A stretch of 64,000 nucleotides of DNA. It comes from Acidobacteriota bacterium (GTDB lineage Bacteria; Acidobacteriota; Vicinamibacteria; Vicinamibacterales; CAVVIG01). Below are positions 47,929-60,580 of the stretch, piece by piece. Made by a program: the position numbers and the translations under genes. The stretch's first letter is position 1; the number at the start of each line of letters is the position of its first letter. Below the pieces are notes generated by a model. The model made no database searches and was not told the origin of the DNA. It was given only the letters and a program-made list of their open reading frames with translations. The stretch covers positions 42,486 to 106,485 of the forward strand of contig JACPZW010000005.1 in the NCBI GenBank assembly GCA_016195265.1, written 5' to 3'.

Positions 47929-48831
47929 ATGGCAATGATTGCCGCGTGGCTCGTCTCGCTCTTAACGGTCGCCGGCGCTGCCGCCGCGGAACTGCGCAGC
48001 GCCACACTTACCAAGCCAGGTCTGGTGCCCGACGCGCTCATCGTCGGCCGGGCCACATGCGGCTGGAAATCGTGGCTGCTCACCGAAACACCGGAACTCA
48101 TCGAGATCAAGATTGGCGTGTGGACACCTGCCATCCGCCCCATTGGCGGCCTGAAGCCGGCTGAGCGGGTCTGGGGCCTTGCGTGTTTGTCGGACGGTTC
48201 GCTCTGGACGCTGGCCACGCCCCGGACGGTGGCGCGCATTGAGCCGGGCGGACAGATCGTCGAACGGGTCGACGTCGTACTCCCACGTATCGCGGTCTTC
48301 GGGGCCGGCGACCGGCTGCTGTTCCAGCAACTGCCGCTGGCGCCCGGCGCCGCGGCGTTGGCTACGAGTCCGCCGCGGCAACCGCAAACGGTGCACGCCT
48401 GGCCAGGTCTCATCGGCCGGACGGCGCGCACGCGCGAAGATCAGCTGGCACGCAACCTCGTCAACTGCGGCATCGGTGTCGCCGCCTTGGTGCCGTGCTG
48501 GTTCGCCGACGACCGGCAGTTCACAGTGTCGGACGGCTCGAACGGCCGCCGAATCGGATTCGCGCCGCTCAGCTCGGCGAATGTCGATTCAGCCGCACCG
48601 ATCTGGGATGTGGCGCTGGTGGACGCAAACCGTTTCTGGCTGTTGACGAGCGCACCGCGCCGATCAGCGACCCGGACTGGCGGCGGGCGTCTGTACTGGT
48701 CCGATACGGGCCGGCCACTTCTCGCGCTCGATCTTACGCCGCTCGCTCGGGTCGTGGTCACCGCCAGTGAGACCCGGTGTGTAGTCGTGACGATTGCGGG
48801 CGCGCTGATGGAAATCGGGGTGACGCGATGA
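47929..48831 (+). CDS. exported propeller-like protein of the peptide operon
   Basis: The 300-residue protein has a signal peptide (MAMIAAWLVSLLTVAGAAAA) and repeated short beta units such as VWGLACLSDGSLWTLATPRT and WDVALVDANRFWLLTS, in the style of YVTN/SMP-30 propellers. Four or so cysteines are present. It overlaps the permease gene by 4 bases (ATGA). Function unknown; likely a periplasmic partner or sensor. Confidence 0.72.
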   Translation: MAMIAAWLVSLLTVAGAAAAELRSATLTKPGLVPDALIVGRATCGWKSWLLTETPELIEIKIGVWTPAIRPIGGLKPAERVWGLACLSDGSLWTLATPRTVARIEPGGQIVERVDVVLPRIAVFGAGDRLLFQQLPLAPGAAALATSPPRQPQTVHAWPGLIGRTARTREDQLARNLVNCGIGVAALVPCWFADDRQFTVSDGSNGRRIGFAPLSSANVDSAAPIWDVALVDANRFWLLTSAPRRSATRTGGGRLYWSDTGRPLLALDLTPLARVVVTASETRCVVVTIAGALMEIGVTR

Positions 48832-49526
48832 GACCGTCTGTCGCGAGGTTCTTCGCGCTTCTTCTTCGACCGCGGCTGTCCGATCTCGTCGTCGCGTGCC
48901 TCGTCCTGACGCTCGGCGGGTACCTCGAGTGGATCTATCCCGGCGGTTTCGATCAGGCGGTCGCGATTGCGCTGTTCCTGCAGCTGTTCTCTGCCTCGAC
49001 CGGGTATCGTGAGCGCCTGAGACGCGGCCATTTCGATGCGGTTCTCGCGGGCCGCAAAGACCGATGGCGTGTCGCCTTCGTTCACTGGTCCATGTCCGTG
49101 GGACTGGGGCTGTCGGTCTGGCTGGCGCTCGGTGCGATCGATCTTGCCGGCCGGGCTGGACACGTGCCCACTGCGTTCAGCGCTGCCGGGTTGGTCGTTG
49201 TGCTCTACGCGTCGACGGTCGTGTGGACTGTCACCCTTCCGCTCCCGAGGTATAGCGGCGCGATCCTTTGGCTGGCGCTCCTCTTCGGCCTCGGAGCGAC
49301 GCATGGGCTTCAGGCGCTGCGTCAGACGTACAGCGCCGCCGCGGGATCCTGGAGCGACACCCTTCACGCGGCCGGCAGCACGCTGATCTGTCCCGTTTTC
49401 CTGCTGGTCGATTCTGCCTCGGCTGGCACGCGGATCCTGTCGCTTGTCGTTTTGGCAACGGTGGCCATATGGCTAATCGGTGCCGTGATGATCCGCCGCT
49501 TCGACGGCGTGCTGACGGAGTCCTAA
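48828..49526 (+). CDS. ABC-2-type transporter permease
   Basis: The 232-residue protein has about six membrane helices. After helix two is the sequence YRERLRRGHFDAVLAGRKDRW, which resembles the ERERGTLDLLL-type element of ABC-2 exporter permeases. The next gene is its ATPase, with no gap. Substrate could be the twin-CX6C peptide or a lipid. Confidence 0.72.
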   Translation: MRPSVARFFALLLRPRLSDLVVACLVLTLGGYLEWIYPGGFDQAVAIALFLQLFSASTGYRERLRRGHFDAVLAGRKDRWRVAFVHWSMSVGLGLSVWLALGAIDLAGRAGHVPTAFSAAGLVVVLYASTVVWTVTLPLPRYSGAILWLALLFGLGATHGLQALRQTYSAAAGSWSDTLHAAGSTLICPVFLLVDSASAGTRILSLVVLATVAIWLIGAVMIRRFDGVLTES

Positions 49527-50165
49527 ATGGCGGTCGCTGAACTCCGCGGCGTATCCAGGCTTCATGGCCGTCGTCTGGTTCTGGAAGACGTCAGCCTCTC
49601 GATACAGGCAGGAGAGATTCTCGGGCTCGTCGGTCCGAATGGCGCCGGCAAAACCACGCTGCTGCGGATTCTTGCCCTGCTGCTGCGGCCTTCGGCCGGT
49701 TGCGTGACCCTGGAGAATCCCGACTGCCTGTCCTACTACGGAGGCGAGCAGACGCTGCCTCCCGAGGTAACGGCGACACGGTGGCTCAAGTTGTGGTTGA
49801 GGGAACCGATGAACGGAACAGGGTCGCGTCGCCTCGCCGTTCTGTCGCGCGGCACTCGGCAGCAGGTTGGCCTTCAGGCCGCGCTGGCTGATTCTTCGTC
49901 GCGTCTTCTACTCCTTGATGAACCGTGGGAGGGACTCGACCCCGACGCCAGTCGCTGGCTGTCGCAGGCGATGATCGAGAAGCGCGCCGCCGGCGCCGGC
50001 ATCCTCGTCTCCTCGCACCGCATTCACGATCTCGCGGACGTGTGCGACCGCTGCGTCTTCCTTGTCGGCGGACGCCTCGTCGGCGATCCCGTGCAGTGTC
50101 ACGGTCTGGCAGACCGGTCGTCGGCGCTCTTCGACGCCTTCGATCGCGCGAAAGCACGCAGATGA
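49527..50165 (+). CDS. ABC transporter ATP-binding protein
   Basis: The 212-residue NBD has Walker A GPNGAGKTT, signature LSRGTRQQ, Walker B RLLLLDEPWEGLDPD and a switch histidine LVSSHRIHDLA. It starts right after the permease stop and overlaps the next gene by 4 bases (ATGA). It is related to CcmA/ABC-2 exporter ATPases. Confidence 0.92.
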   Translation: MAVAELRGVSRLHGRRLVLEDVSLSIQAGEILGLVGPNGAGKTTLLRILALLLRPSAGCVTLENPDCLSYYGGEQTLPPEVTATRWLKLWLREPMNGTGSRRLAVLSRGTRQQVGLQAALADSSSRLLLLDEPWEGLDPDASRWLSQAMIEKRAAGAGILVSSHRIHDLADVCDRCVFLVGGRLVGDPVQCHGLADRSSALFDAFDRAKARR

Positions 50166-51589
50166 AACGCTGGCTGATGCTCGTGGGGGTCGCCGTCGCA
50201 CAGCTTGAGGCCGCCCAGAGCAGCACGCTCTCGGGTGTGATTCCGCGTGAACTGGGCTCGGTGTCGTACGTCGCGTGGATTTCCGCCGACGCCGATCAGG
50301 ACGATATCAGCTGCGCGGTCGACGCGGCTGACGTGTGGCGCTGCGAGCGGGTACCTGCTGGCGCGCGAGGGCTTGTCGCAATCGTTGGCGCCAATGGGGA
50401 GGTCGCGGCTGTGCCAGCCGGCTACGGGGGGGCCGCGGGGTCATCCCTGGTCGGCGCCTGGGGACGAATCGTGAGGCTCACGGCCGGCGGCGCCGGGCCA
50501 GACGACCTTCACGACATCGCAGCGAGCGCGTGGAAGCCCGAGCGCCCGCCGACGCGGGCGTCGACACGCCGCTTCTCGCCAATCCCTGAAACCGGCGTGA
50601 CCGTGGTTCGCGTCGGGCCGACGGCATTCTGGGTCACAGGTGGCGCGGCGGATCCGGACGCGTTCGTGCGGTTCGACGGACCGGCGATCGCAACGCTTCG
50701 CGTCTCGACGTCGCTTCTGGCGGGTGGTCCGCCGGACATGCCCGTCTTCGTGATGGCCGAGGCGCCTTCGGTCCTCACGGGGCGCGTGATCGATCGTCAT
50801 GGTCAGGACGTCGAGCACGTGACCGTGGAGTTGTGGGAGCCCGTGCCGTCAGACGCTGACAAGAGTCCCGAGCACGTGGACCTCTGGATCCGGCGCGCGA
50901 CCGCACTGACCGATTCTCAAGGCGTCTTCCTCTTCGAGCGCGTAGCCAGTGGCGGATATCAACTGGCGGCGATGGACGCTGCGCGTGGCCGCGCGACAAC
51001 CGTCGTCTACGCGAACACGGCGCCTGTCGTGTTGCGCCTCGAGCCGCCCGCATCAGCGATAGGGCGGGTGCTGCGGCGCGGGCTTCCAGTCGGCCGCGCG
51101 CGGGTCAGGTTCGTTCCGGACGCCATCGCCCTGTCCGCGAGCAGCGACCCCGGAATCCATCTGAGCGAGGAAGCCGTCACAGCGGAGGACGGCCGATTCG
51201 TCCTGAACCTGCCGCCGTCGCACGCGGGCGTCGTCCAGATCCTCACGCCGGAGGGCCAGTCCTTTCGCGTCGCTCTTCCGGCAGCTCCGAATCTTCGAGA
51301 AATGGCTCTAGGGGACATCGCGTTGCCAGAGCCGAAACACGTCACTGTCCGTCTTCTGGACCCGCGACGCTGCGAACTCACGGCGGTGGGACCCGTGGGC
51401 GCGTTGGGCCTGACCATCGTTCGCGCGAATCCCGGCGCACCGTTCGTCTACTGGTTGGACTTGCCTGAACCAGGGCTGTGGATGCTGAGTGCACGGTGCG
51501 ACGATCGCGACTACGCGGTCGAGCCGCCGGCGATCACACTTGCAGGCGACGCTCTCGAAGCCACGTTCGACGTCCGAATACCTGGATAG
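50162..51589 (+). CDS. exported protein with carboxypeptidase-regulatory-like domains
   Basis: The 475-residue protein has a short signal peptide (MKRWLMLVGVAVAQLEAAQ) and at least two Ig-like carboxypeptidase-regulatory-like units: APSVLTGRVIDRHGQDVEHV...DSQGVFLFERVASGGYQL and PASAIGRVLRRGLPVGRA...EDGRFVLNLPP. Such domains bind surfaces or act as spacers. It is probably periplasmic or cell-surface. Start overlaps the ATPase stop. Confidence 0.78.
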   Translation: MKRWLMLVGVAVAQLEAAQSSTLSGVIPRELGSVSYVAWISADADQDDISCAVDAADVWRCERVPAGARGLVAIVGANGEVAAVPAGYGGAAGSSLVGAWGRIVRLTAGGAGPDDLHDIAASAWKPERPPTRASTRRFSPIPETGVTVVRVGPTAFWVTGGAADPDAFVRFDGPAIATLRVSTSLLAGGPPDMPVFVMAEAPSVLTGRVIDRHGQDVEHVTVELWEPVPSDADKSPEHVDLWIRRATALTDSQGVFLFERVASGGYQLAAMDAARGRATTVVYANTAPVVLRLEPPASAIGRVLRRGLPVGRARVRFVPDAIALSASSDPGIHLSEEAVTAEDGRFVLNLPPSHAGVVQILTPEGQSFRVALPAAPNLREMALGDIALPEPKHVTVRLLDPRRCELTAVGPVGALGLTIVRANPGAPFVYWLDLPEPGLWMLSARCDDRDYAVEPPAITLAGDALEATFDVRIPG

Positions 51590-51603
51590 TCTCCGAATCG
51601 GTC

Positions 51604-51801
51604 ATGCGCGACTGGAAGCGCATCAGGCGAGTCGTCGGGGAGACCATGCGCGAGATTGGCATTCTCGTCGTCGTGTTCGTACCGCTGGACGCGGCGTTCG
51701 CGCCGGGCGCGTTGCGTCCGTCGACCGTCGGTCTCGTTGTGATCGCAGCGTTCACGGCGATCGTCTGCGGTATAATCATGGAATCGGAGAAACACTCATG
51801 A
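51604..51801 (+). CDS. 65-residue two-helix membrane protein
   Basis: It starts MRDWKRIRRVVGETMREIG, with an amphipathic basic start, then two hydrophobic segments (IGILVVVFVPLDAAFA and TVGLVVIAAFTAIVCGII). It is 14 nt after the previous gene and overlaps the next by 4 bases. No family recognised. Confidence 0.6.
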   Translation: MRDWKRIRRVVGETMREIGILVVVFVPLDAAFAPGALRPSTVGLVVIAAFTAIVCGIIMESEKHS

Positions 51802-51902
51802 CACATGCTGAGGCGTGGAGCATCCCCTTGGGCGTTGCCGCAATCTTGGGAATCTGCGGGTTCATCATTGGTTTCCTGATTCGTCGCGGCGTCCTCAAGT
51901 AG
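51798..51902 (+). CDS. 34-residue single-helix membrane peptide
   Basis: Coupled by ATGA to the preceding gene. The helix IPLGVAAILGICGFIIGFLI is followed by RRGVLK. It is too short for domain recognition; its coupling makes it credible. It could be a subunit of the transporter. Confidence 0.5.
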   Translation: MTHAEAWSIPLGVAAILGICGFIIGFLIRRGVLK

Positions 51903-51980
51903 AAATCCCCGGCGATTCTTGACGCCGCAAGAACGCGCATAGTACCGTTACCTGTTCCCGTCACGAGACTCCGCTCCCCC

Positions 51981-53096
51981 ATGGAACAGGCCACCGCCGC
52001 ACCTCTCAAGAAGACGCCGCTCCACGCGCGCCATCGCGCATCGGGCGCGAAGATGGTTCCGTTCGGCGGCTGGGACATGCCCGTCGAGTACTCCGGCATC
52101 GTCGCCGAGCACATGGCCGTGCGCGAACGCGCCGGGCTCTTCGACGTCTCGCACATGGGCGAGATCGAGATCGCCGGCAAAGACGCCCTCACCGCCGTTC
52201 AGCGCATCTCGTCCAACGACGCCAGCAAACTGCAGTCGGGGCAGGCGCAGTACTCCGGACTTCTGACGCCACAGGGCACGTTCGTCGACGACCTGCTCGT
52301 CTACTGCCTCGCACCCGCGCACTTCCTGCTCGTCGTCAACGCCGGCAACATCCCGAAGGACTACGCCTGGATCGCCGAGCACATTAAGAATGTCGGCGAC
52401 GCCGTCGCCGTGGACGCCAGCTCGCGCTACGCGCTCCTCGCGATTCAGGGCCCGAAGGCCCTCGACGTCCTGCAGCCGCTGACCGGTGTCGACCTGGCGG
52501 GCATGAAGTACTACTGGTTCGCACATGGCGAAGTCGCGAGCGTCCGCGCCACGGTCTCGCGCACGGGCTACACGGGCGAGGACGGCTTCGAAATCTTTGT
52601 CCCGCCGCAGTCCGCGGACCGCGTGTGGCAGGCAATCCTCGAGTCCGGCAAGTCCGCCGACGTGATTCCGTGCGGCCTCGGCGCCCGCGACACGCTGCGC
52701 CTCGAAGCGAGCATGCGCCTTCACGGCAACGACATCGACGATCAGACCACGGCGCTCGAGGCGGACCTGGGCTGGATCGTCGGCTGGAAGAAGGACGACT
52801 TCATCGGCGCCTCGGCGCTACGCGAGCAGAAGGCGTCCGGCGTGAAGCGGAAGATCGCCGGCTTCGAGATGCTGGACCGCGGGATCGCGCGCCACGGGTA
52901 CGACGCGTACGCCGGCGACACGAAGTGTGGACTCGTGACCAGCGGTACGCAGACCCCGTTCCTGAAGAAGGCGATCGGGATGGCGTACCTGCCGGTCGAG
53001 CACACCGCAATCGACACCGAGTTCGACGTCGACATCCGCGGCCGCCGCACGCGCGCCCGCGTCGTGCCGATGCCGTTCTATAAGAGACCGAAGTAG
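51981..53096 (+). CDS. gcvT: glycine cleavage system T protein (aminomethyltransferase)
   Basis: It transfers the methylene group from lipoyl-bound aminomethyl on GcvH to tetrahydrofolate. The 371 residues show MVPFGGWDMPVEYSGI, LFDVSHMGEIEIAG, SRTGYTGEDGFEIF, CGLGARDTLRLEASM and KRKIAGFEM. It is first of gcvT-gcvH-gcvP. No glycine riboswitch is present in the short 5' region. Confidence 0.96.
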   Translation: MEQATAAPLKKTPLHARHRASGAKMVPFGGWDMPVEYSGIVAEHMAVRERAGLFDVSHMGEIEIAGKDALTAVQRISSNDASKLQSGQAQYSGLLTPQGTFVDDLLVYCLAPAHFLLVVNAGNIPKDYAWIAEHIKNVGDAVAVDASSRYALLAIQGPKALDVLQPLTGVDLAGMKYYWFAHGEVASVRATVSRTGYTGEDGFEIFVPPQSADRVWQAILESGKSADVIPCGLGARDTLRLEASMRLHGNDIDDQTTALEADLGWIVGWKKDDFIGASALREQKASGVKRKIAGFEMLDRGIARHGYDAYAGDTKCGLVTSGTQTPFLKKAIGMAYLPVEHTAIDTEFDVDIRGRRTRARVVPMPFYKRPK

Positions 53097-53099
53097 TAC

Positions 53100-53160
53100 G
53101 TAGGGCGGGTCCTTTTGGACCCGCCGAAGCAGGCGTAGGCCGGGTCCTTTCGGAACCGGC
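53100..53160. repeat. GTAGGGCGGGTCC palindromes between gcvT and gcvH
   Basis: Two hairpins, GGCGGGTCC/GGACCCGCC and GCCGGGTCC/GGAACCGGC, fill the gcvT-gcvH gap. Same family as 54908-54965. Confidence 0.85.
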
Positions 53161-53176
53161 AAACAGGAGCAACTCG

Positions 53177-53554
53177 ATGGCGTCGTATCCGACCAACCTC
53201 AAATACACGAAAGACCACGAGTGGATAGATCTTTTCGGCGAGAAGGGCAAGGTCGGCATCACCGACTATGCCCAGGCGCAGCTCGGCGACGTCGTCTACG
53301 TCGAGCTCCCGGAAATCGGCGCGAAGCTGAAGCAGGGGCAGTCCTTCGGCACGATCGAATCGGTGAAGGCCGTCTCGGAACTCTACTCGCCGGTCAGCGG
53401 CGAGGTGGTCGAGGTGAACGCCGCCCTCAAGGACAAACCGGAGACGGTGAACAAGGATCCGCACGGCAGCTGGATGATCGTCATGAAGATGACGAACGCC
53501 GGCGAAGCCGAAGCGCTCCTCAGCGCCGCGCAGTACGGCGAGTTGATCAAGTAG
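53177..53554 (+). CDS. gcvH: glycine cleavage system H protein
   Basis: A lipoyl carrier of 125 residues, the usual length. The lipoylation site is in GTIESVKAVSELYSP, and YTKDHEWI opens the protein. A GGAGC-like site precedes the ATG. Confidence 0.97.
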   Translation: MASYPTNLKYTKDHEWIDLFGEKGKVGITDYAQAQLGDVVYVELPEIGAKLKQGQSFGTIESVKAVSELYSPVSGEVVEVNAALKDKPETVNKDPHGSWMIVMKMTNAGEAEALLSAAQYGELIK

Positions 53555-53572
53555 GCCGGGTCGCTTCCAATA

Positions 53573-56500
<2,928 letters not shown>

Positions 56501-57818
56501 GTCTGTATCCAATTCCAAGCAGCGCCAGCCAAGGCCCTCCTGCGAGAAGCGTCGACTTCAAGTCGGGCACCCACCAGGTCGACGCCAGGATTCCGAAGAC
56601 GAGCGATCCGCCGAGCCACGATCCCCACGGAGCGGTGCGGCCGCGGCGGAAGGCGATGTGCGTGACGAAGATCATCAGCCAGACGAACAGCGCGCCGAAA
56701 AGCGCCACGCCGAAAAACCAGACATAGGCGGAGTCCGGCCACAGCGCGCGCACGAGCACGGCCGCGCCGAGGCCGAGGCCTGAGACGAGCAGCGCATTGA
56801 CGGGCGCGCCGCGGCGGGTCACCGTGCCGAGCGCCGGCGGCACGAATCCGGCGCGCGCGAGCGAGAACAGCGTCCGCGCGATCAGATACAGGTTGGCATT
56901 CGCGCTCGAGAGCGCCGCGCTCAGGACGACGAAATTCATGAGGCCCGCAGCGCCGGGAATGCCGAGCCGGGCGAGACCGCTGACAAACGGGCTCTCGCCG
57001 ACGCCGAGCTGTCTCCATGGCGTGGACGCGACAAGCAGCGCGATCGTGACGACGTAGATCGCCGAGAGGCCGAGGATCATCCGGCGCATGGCTTTCGGGA
57101 TCGTCTGCGCCGGATCCGACGCCTCGCCTGACGTCACCGCGACGATCTCTACGCCGATGAATGAATAGATCGTGAAGCAGACGCCGAGCCACACGCCGCC
57201 GACGCCGAACGGCGCGAAGCCGCCGCCGGTGATGTTGCGCAGGCCGACTGCCGGTTCGCCCGTCAAACCAGTCACGACGAGTGCCGTCGTGCCGATGAAC
57301 AGCCCCACGGCGACGATCTTGATCATGACGAGCCAGTATTCGATAGCGCCGAGACGGCCGACCGCGCGCGAATTGATGATCAACAGGGCCGCGGCGAACG
57401 CGAAGACCCAGATCGCGCCGGGCACGGCGGGAAACCAGTAGCCCATGTAAATCGACGCGGCGACGAGTTGACCGCCGGTCGCGATCACCTGCATCAGCCA
57501 GTAGCTGACGCGCACCGCGTACCCGGCGAAGGGCGAGACGTAGACGCCCGCGTAGACACCGAAAGCGCCGGCGGTCGGATGCGCGACGGCCATTTCGATC
57601 AACGCGCGTCCGAGCAGCCACGAGATGGCGGCGGCGACGACGTACGAGAAGATGACCGCCGGTCCGGCGACGTTGACCGAGAGACCGCTGGCGAGAAACA
57701 AGCCGGTCCCGATCGCGCCGCCGAGCGCCATCATGGCCTGCTGCGCCGACGAGAGCTGGCGCGCAAGGACCTGTTCGTTCGTGACGTCGCCGGGCTGGTC
57801 AATCGCCATCAGGCGCCA

Positions 57819-59021
57819 TCAGGTGACGACCGATTGGGCGGGGGCATCGCGGTCGTACGCCTTGCGCTCGACGATCTCGGCGAGCGTCGCCATCGTGCGA
57901 TCGATCTCGTCCATCGTGTTGTAGAAGTGCGGAGAGATCCGGATGCCGACGCCGGGGCGATAGTCGACGAGGAAGTCCCGCGCCTTGAGCGCGCGCGAGA
58001 CGGGCAGCGCATCGGGTGGATCGACCGCGACGGTCCCCGCCAGCCGCTCGGGGTCACGCGTCGCGATCGAGCGGAATCCGTGACGATCGGCGAGCTCGAG
58101 CACGCGGGCGGTCATCTGCTTCGAGCGAGCGCGAATGCGATCGACGCCGACGCTCGTGATGATCTGCAGGCCCGGCAGCGACGCGTAGTACGCCGAAATC
58201 GGTGGCGTCCCGCCCATCATCCGCATGGCATCGTCTCGCGGTTCGAGAGCGCCGGTATCGAACGCGAACGGCGCGCGGTGCGCGAGCCAGCCGGTGAATC
58301 GCGGACGCATGGTCGGCAGCAGATCCGGCCGCGTCGCGAGGAATGCGGCGCCGGGTCCGCCACACAACCACTTGAGGCAGCCGCCCGTGAAGAAGTCCAC
58401 GCCGAGCGCCGCCACGTTGACAGGAATGATGCCGGCCGACTGGTAGCCGTCGAGCAGGACGTGCGCGCCGGCCTTGCGCGCGGCCACGACGATCGGCGCC
58501 GGGTCCATGATGTACGACGTTTTGAACAGCACGTGAGAGAACGCCACGAGCGCCGTACGCTCATCAATCGCGGCGACGACGCGATCGGTGCGAACACTGA
58601 AATCCGGTTCGGCCGGGACGACGACCAGCTGCCAGCCGAGCGACTCCATCTCGCGAAACAGGTAGATGATGGAAGGGAAGTCGGATTCGAGGCAGACGAT
58701 GCGGTTGCGGTCCGGCCGAGGCTGCAGGCAGGAAAGCGCGACCGCCGTCGCCGTCGTCACGTTGGCGTGCATGCTGACGGAGCCGGCCGGCGCGCCGATC
58801 ACGGCTCCGATCTTGTCGCCGATCTCGCGGCTCATCTCCCACCAGCGCTCTTCCCACGCCCGTACGCCCCGCGTCGCCCACGTGCGCGCGTAGTCGGCCA
58901 GCGAGTCGGCCGCCGCCGCCGGCATCGCGCCGAGGGAGTTGCTGATCATGTAGACCGTGTCCGCGAGGATGGGGAACTCGTGGTGCCACCGGTCCAGGTC
59001 GTCCAGGTCGTTACCGTTCAT
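57819..59021 (-). CDS. kynureninase-like PLP enzyme
   Basis: The 400-residue class-V aminotransferase-fold protein has ISNSLGAMP, LESDFPSIIYL, LLDGYQSAG (Asp191) and the PLP lysine in TGGCLKWLCGGPG (Lys217). This pattern is typical of kynureninase, which hydrolyses kynurenine to anthranilate. Acts with the adjacent permease. Other kynurenine-pathway genes are not in the window, so the name is probable, not proven. Confidence 0.85.
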   Translation of the reverse strand: MNGNDLDDLDRWHHEFPILADTVYMISNSLGAMPAAAADSLADYARTWATRGVRAWEERWWEMSREIGDKIGAVIGAPAGSVSMHANVTTATAVALSCLQPRPDRNRIVCLESDFPSIIYLFREMESLGWQLVVVPAEPDFSVRTDRVVAAIDERTALVAFSHVLFKTSYIMDPAPIVVAARKAGAHVLLDGYQSAGIIPVNVAALGVDFFTGGCLKWLCGGPGAAFLATRPDLLPTMRPRFTGWLAHRAPFAFDTGALEPRDDAMRMMGGTPPISAYYASLPGLQIITSVGVDRIRARSKQMTARVLELADRHGFRSIATRDPERLAGTVAVDPPDALPVSRALKARDFLVDYRPGVGIRISPHFYNTMDEIDRTMATLAEIVERKAYDRDAPAQSVVT

Positions 59022-59057
59022 GGCTCGAGGAGTGTATATCCACTCGCATCGGTTACG

Positions 59058-60218
59058 ATGTCCGGATTGACGCCTGAGGCTTTTCGCGCCCGGTTTCCGC
59101 TGCTCGCCACGCGCGTGTACGTCAACAGTTGCTCGCAGGGCGCGCTGTCACTCGACGTCGAATCCGCGATCGCTGCGTTCACGGCGTCGTGGCACGCGCA
59201 CGGCTCGCCCTGGGACCGCTGGGTGGGCGAGGTCGAGCGGCTTCGCACCGCGTTCGCGGCGACAATCGGGGCGGACGCCGACGAGATCGCGGTCATGCCG
59301 AGCGCGTCGGCGGCCATCGGCGCGATCGCCACGGCGCTGCCGTTCGATGGCGACCGGCGTCAGGTCGTCCTCGGCGAGTTCGAGTTCCCGACGCTCGCGC
59401 ACATCTGGCTCGCGCAGCAGCGCCGGGGCGCGTCGATCGCCTGGGCCAGATCTCAAGGCGACACGCTCAGCGTCGACGCGTATGCGGCGCAAATTGACGA
59501 GCGGACGCTGATCGTCCCGGCCACGCACGTGTGCTTTCGCAACGGGTTCCGGCTGGATGTTGCGCGACTGGCGGCGCTGTGCCGCGATCGTGGCGCCTAC
59601 GTGCTGCTCGACGACTACCAGCGGACCGGCACCGGGCCGATCGACGTCCACGCGCTCGGCGTCGATTTCATGGTCACGGGCACGCTGAAGTATCTGCTCG
59701 GGCCGTCCGGCGTCGCGTTTCTCTACGTGCGACGGGCGCTCGTCGAACGCCTCGAGCCTTTCGTGACCGGATGGTTCGGCCGCGTCGATCCGTTCGCCTT
59801 CGCGCTGGAGCCGCTGGACTGGTCGCCGACCGCGCGCCGGTTCGAAGCCGGGACCCCGCCCGTCCCCAATGCATACGCAGCCGCCGCGGGCCTCTCGCTG
59901 CTGCAGTCAGTCGGCCTCGACGTCGTCGAACGGCAGGTCAACCGGCTCGTCGCCCGGTTCGCGGAAGGCGTTCTCACGCGCGGCTTCGACGTCGCCACGC
60001 CAGCCGATCCCGCGCGTCGGGGTCCGCTCGTCGTCGTCCGCGCGGCTGACGCGGGCGAGTTGGTGAAGCGGCTCGACGCACGCGGGATCATCGCCTCGTC
60101 CCGCGGGACTGGACTACGCGTTTCGTTCCACGCCTACAACAACGACGAAGACGTCGACGCCGTGCTCTCCGCGCTCGACGCCGAGGCATCGCTGATCTGT
60201 GGCGCTCCCTGCGTCTAG
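59058..60218 (+). CDS. class-V aminotransferase family protein
   Basis: The 386-residue PLP protein has YVNSCSQGALS, the Asp in VLLDDYQRTG and the PLP lysine MVTGTLKYLLGPSG (Lys211). It resembles the divergent kynureninase-like neighbour and isopenicillin-N-epimerase-type enzymes. Reaction unknown. An upstream in-frame extension is a shadow of the other strand. Confidence 0.85.
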   Translation: MSGLTPEAFRARFPLLATRVYVNSCSQGALSLDVESAIAAFTASWHAHGSPWDRWVGEVERLRTAFAATIGADADEIAVMPSASAAIGAIATALPFDGDRRQVVLGEFEFPTLAHIWLAQQRRGASIAWARSQGDTLSVDAYAAQIDERTLIVPATHVCFRNGFRLDVARLAALCRDRGAYVLLDDYQRTGTGPIDVHALGVDFMVTGTLKYLLGPSGVAFLYVRRALVERLEPFVTGWFGRVDPFAFALEPLDWSPTARRFEAGTPPVPNAYAAAAGLSLLQSVGLDVVERQVNRLVARFAEGVLTRGFDVATPADPARRGPLVVVRAADAGELVKRLDARGIIASSRGTGLRVSFHAYNNDEDVDAVLSALDAEASLICGAPCV

Positions 60219-60244
60219 AATCGCGTCAGCCAACGTGCCGGTTA

Positions 60245-60250
60245 TACAAT
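60245..60250 (+). promoter_or_regulatory. -10 box of a likely leaderless mRNA
   Basis: TACAAT ends 6 nt before the GTG of the next gene, so transcription would begin at or next to the start codon. No -35 was found. Confidence 0.4.
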
Positions 60251-60256
60251 GAAGCC

Positions 60257-60580
60257 GTGAACACGTCGTTGCTGCCGCCGACGTCGCCCTTGCTCACGGA
60301 TGGCGCGCACCGTCCGTATTTTCTGTGGTGGACGACGGCCACCATTGCGGATCTGCGCGCGGCGCTCGATCATTCGGATCCAGAGGTCCGCGCGTACTGG
60401 ATGGGCGCGCTGCTTCGGGAAGCCAACACGCGCGACGTGTGGCTCTTCGTCACGCCTGGAATGATCCGAGCCGCGTGGGATCGGCTGCAGCGGCACCTGG
60501 GCCGATCCCGCACGATGTGGGCGTACCTCCTCGACATGCCGGACACGCCATGGCCGCCGACGGCAATGATCGCGAAGTAG
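60257..60580 (+). CDS. small protein paired with an AbiEii-like nucleotidyltransferase
   Basis: The 107-residue product contains RPYFLWWTTATIADLRAAL, DPEVRAYWMGALLREAN and DVWLFVTPGMIRAAW. In memory, proteins of this style sit next to AbiEii nucleotidyltransferase genes, so it may be a partner or antitoxin-like factor. Not searched. It overlaps the next gene by 31 bases. GTG start. Confidence 0.7.
   Translation: MNTSLLPPTSPLLTDGAHRPYFLWWTTATIADLRAALDHSDPEVRAYWMGALLREANTRDVWLFVTPGMIRAAWDRLQRHLGRSRTMWAYLLDMPDTPWPPTAMIAK

Noticed and set aside
51903..51980. Glycine riboswitch before gcvT
   Set aside because: The gap is only 78 bases and has no tandem glycine-aptamer core; too short for it.
57468..59057. 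Upstream extension of the class-V aminotransferase frame on the plus strand
   Set aside because: It covers the permease and kynureninase genes on the other strand and has shadow composition; the real start is ATG 59058.
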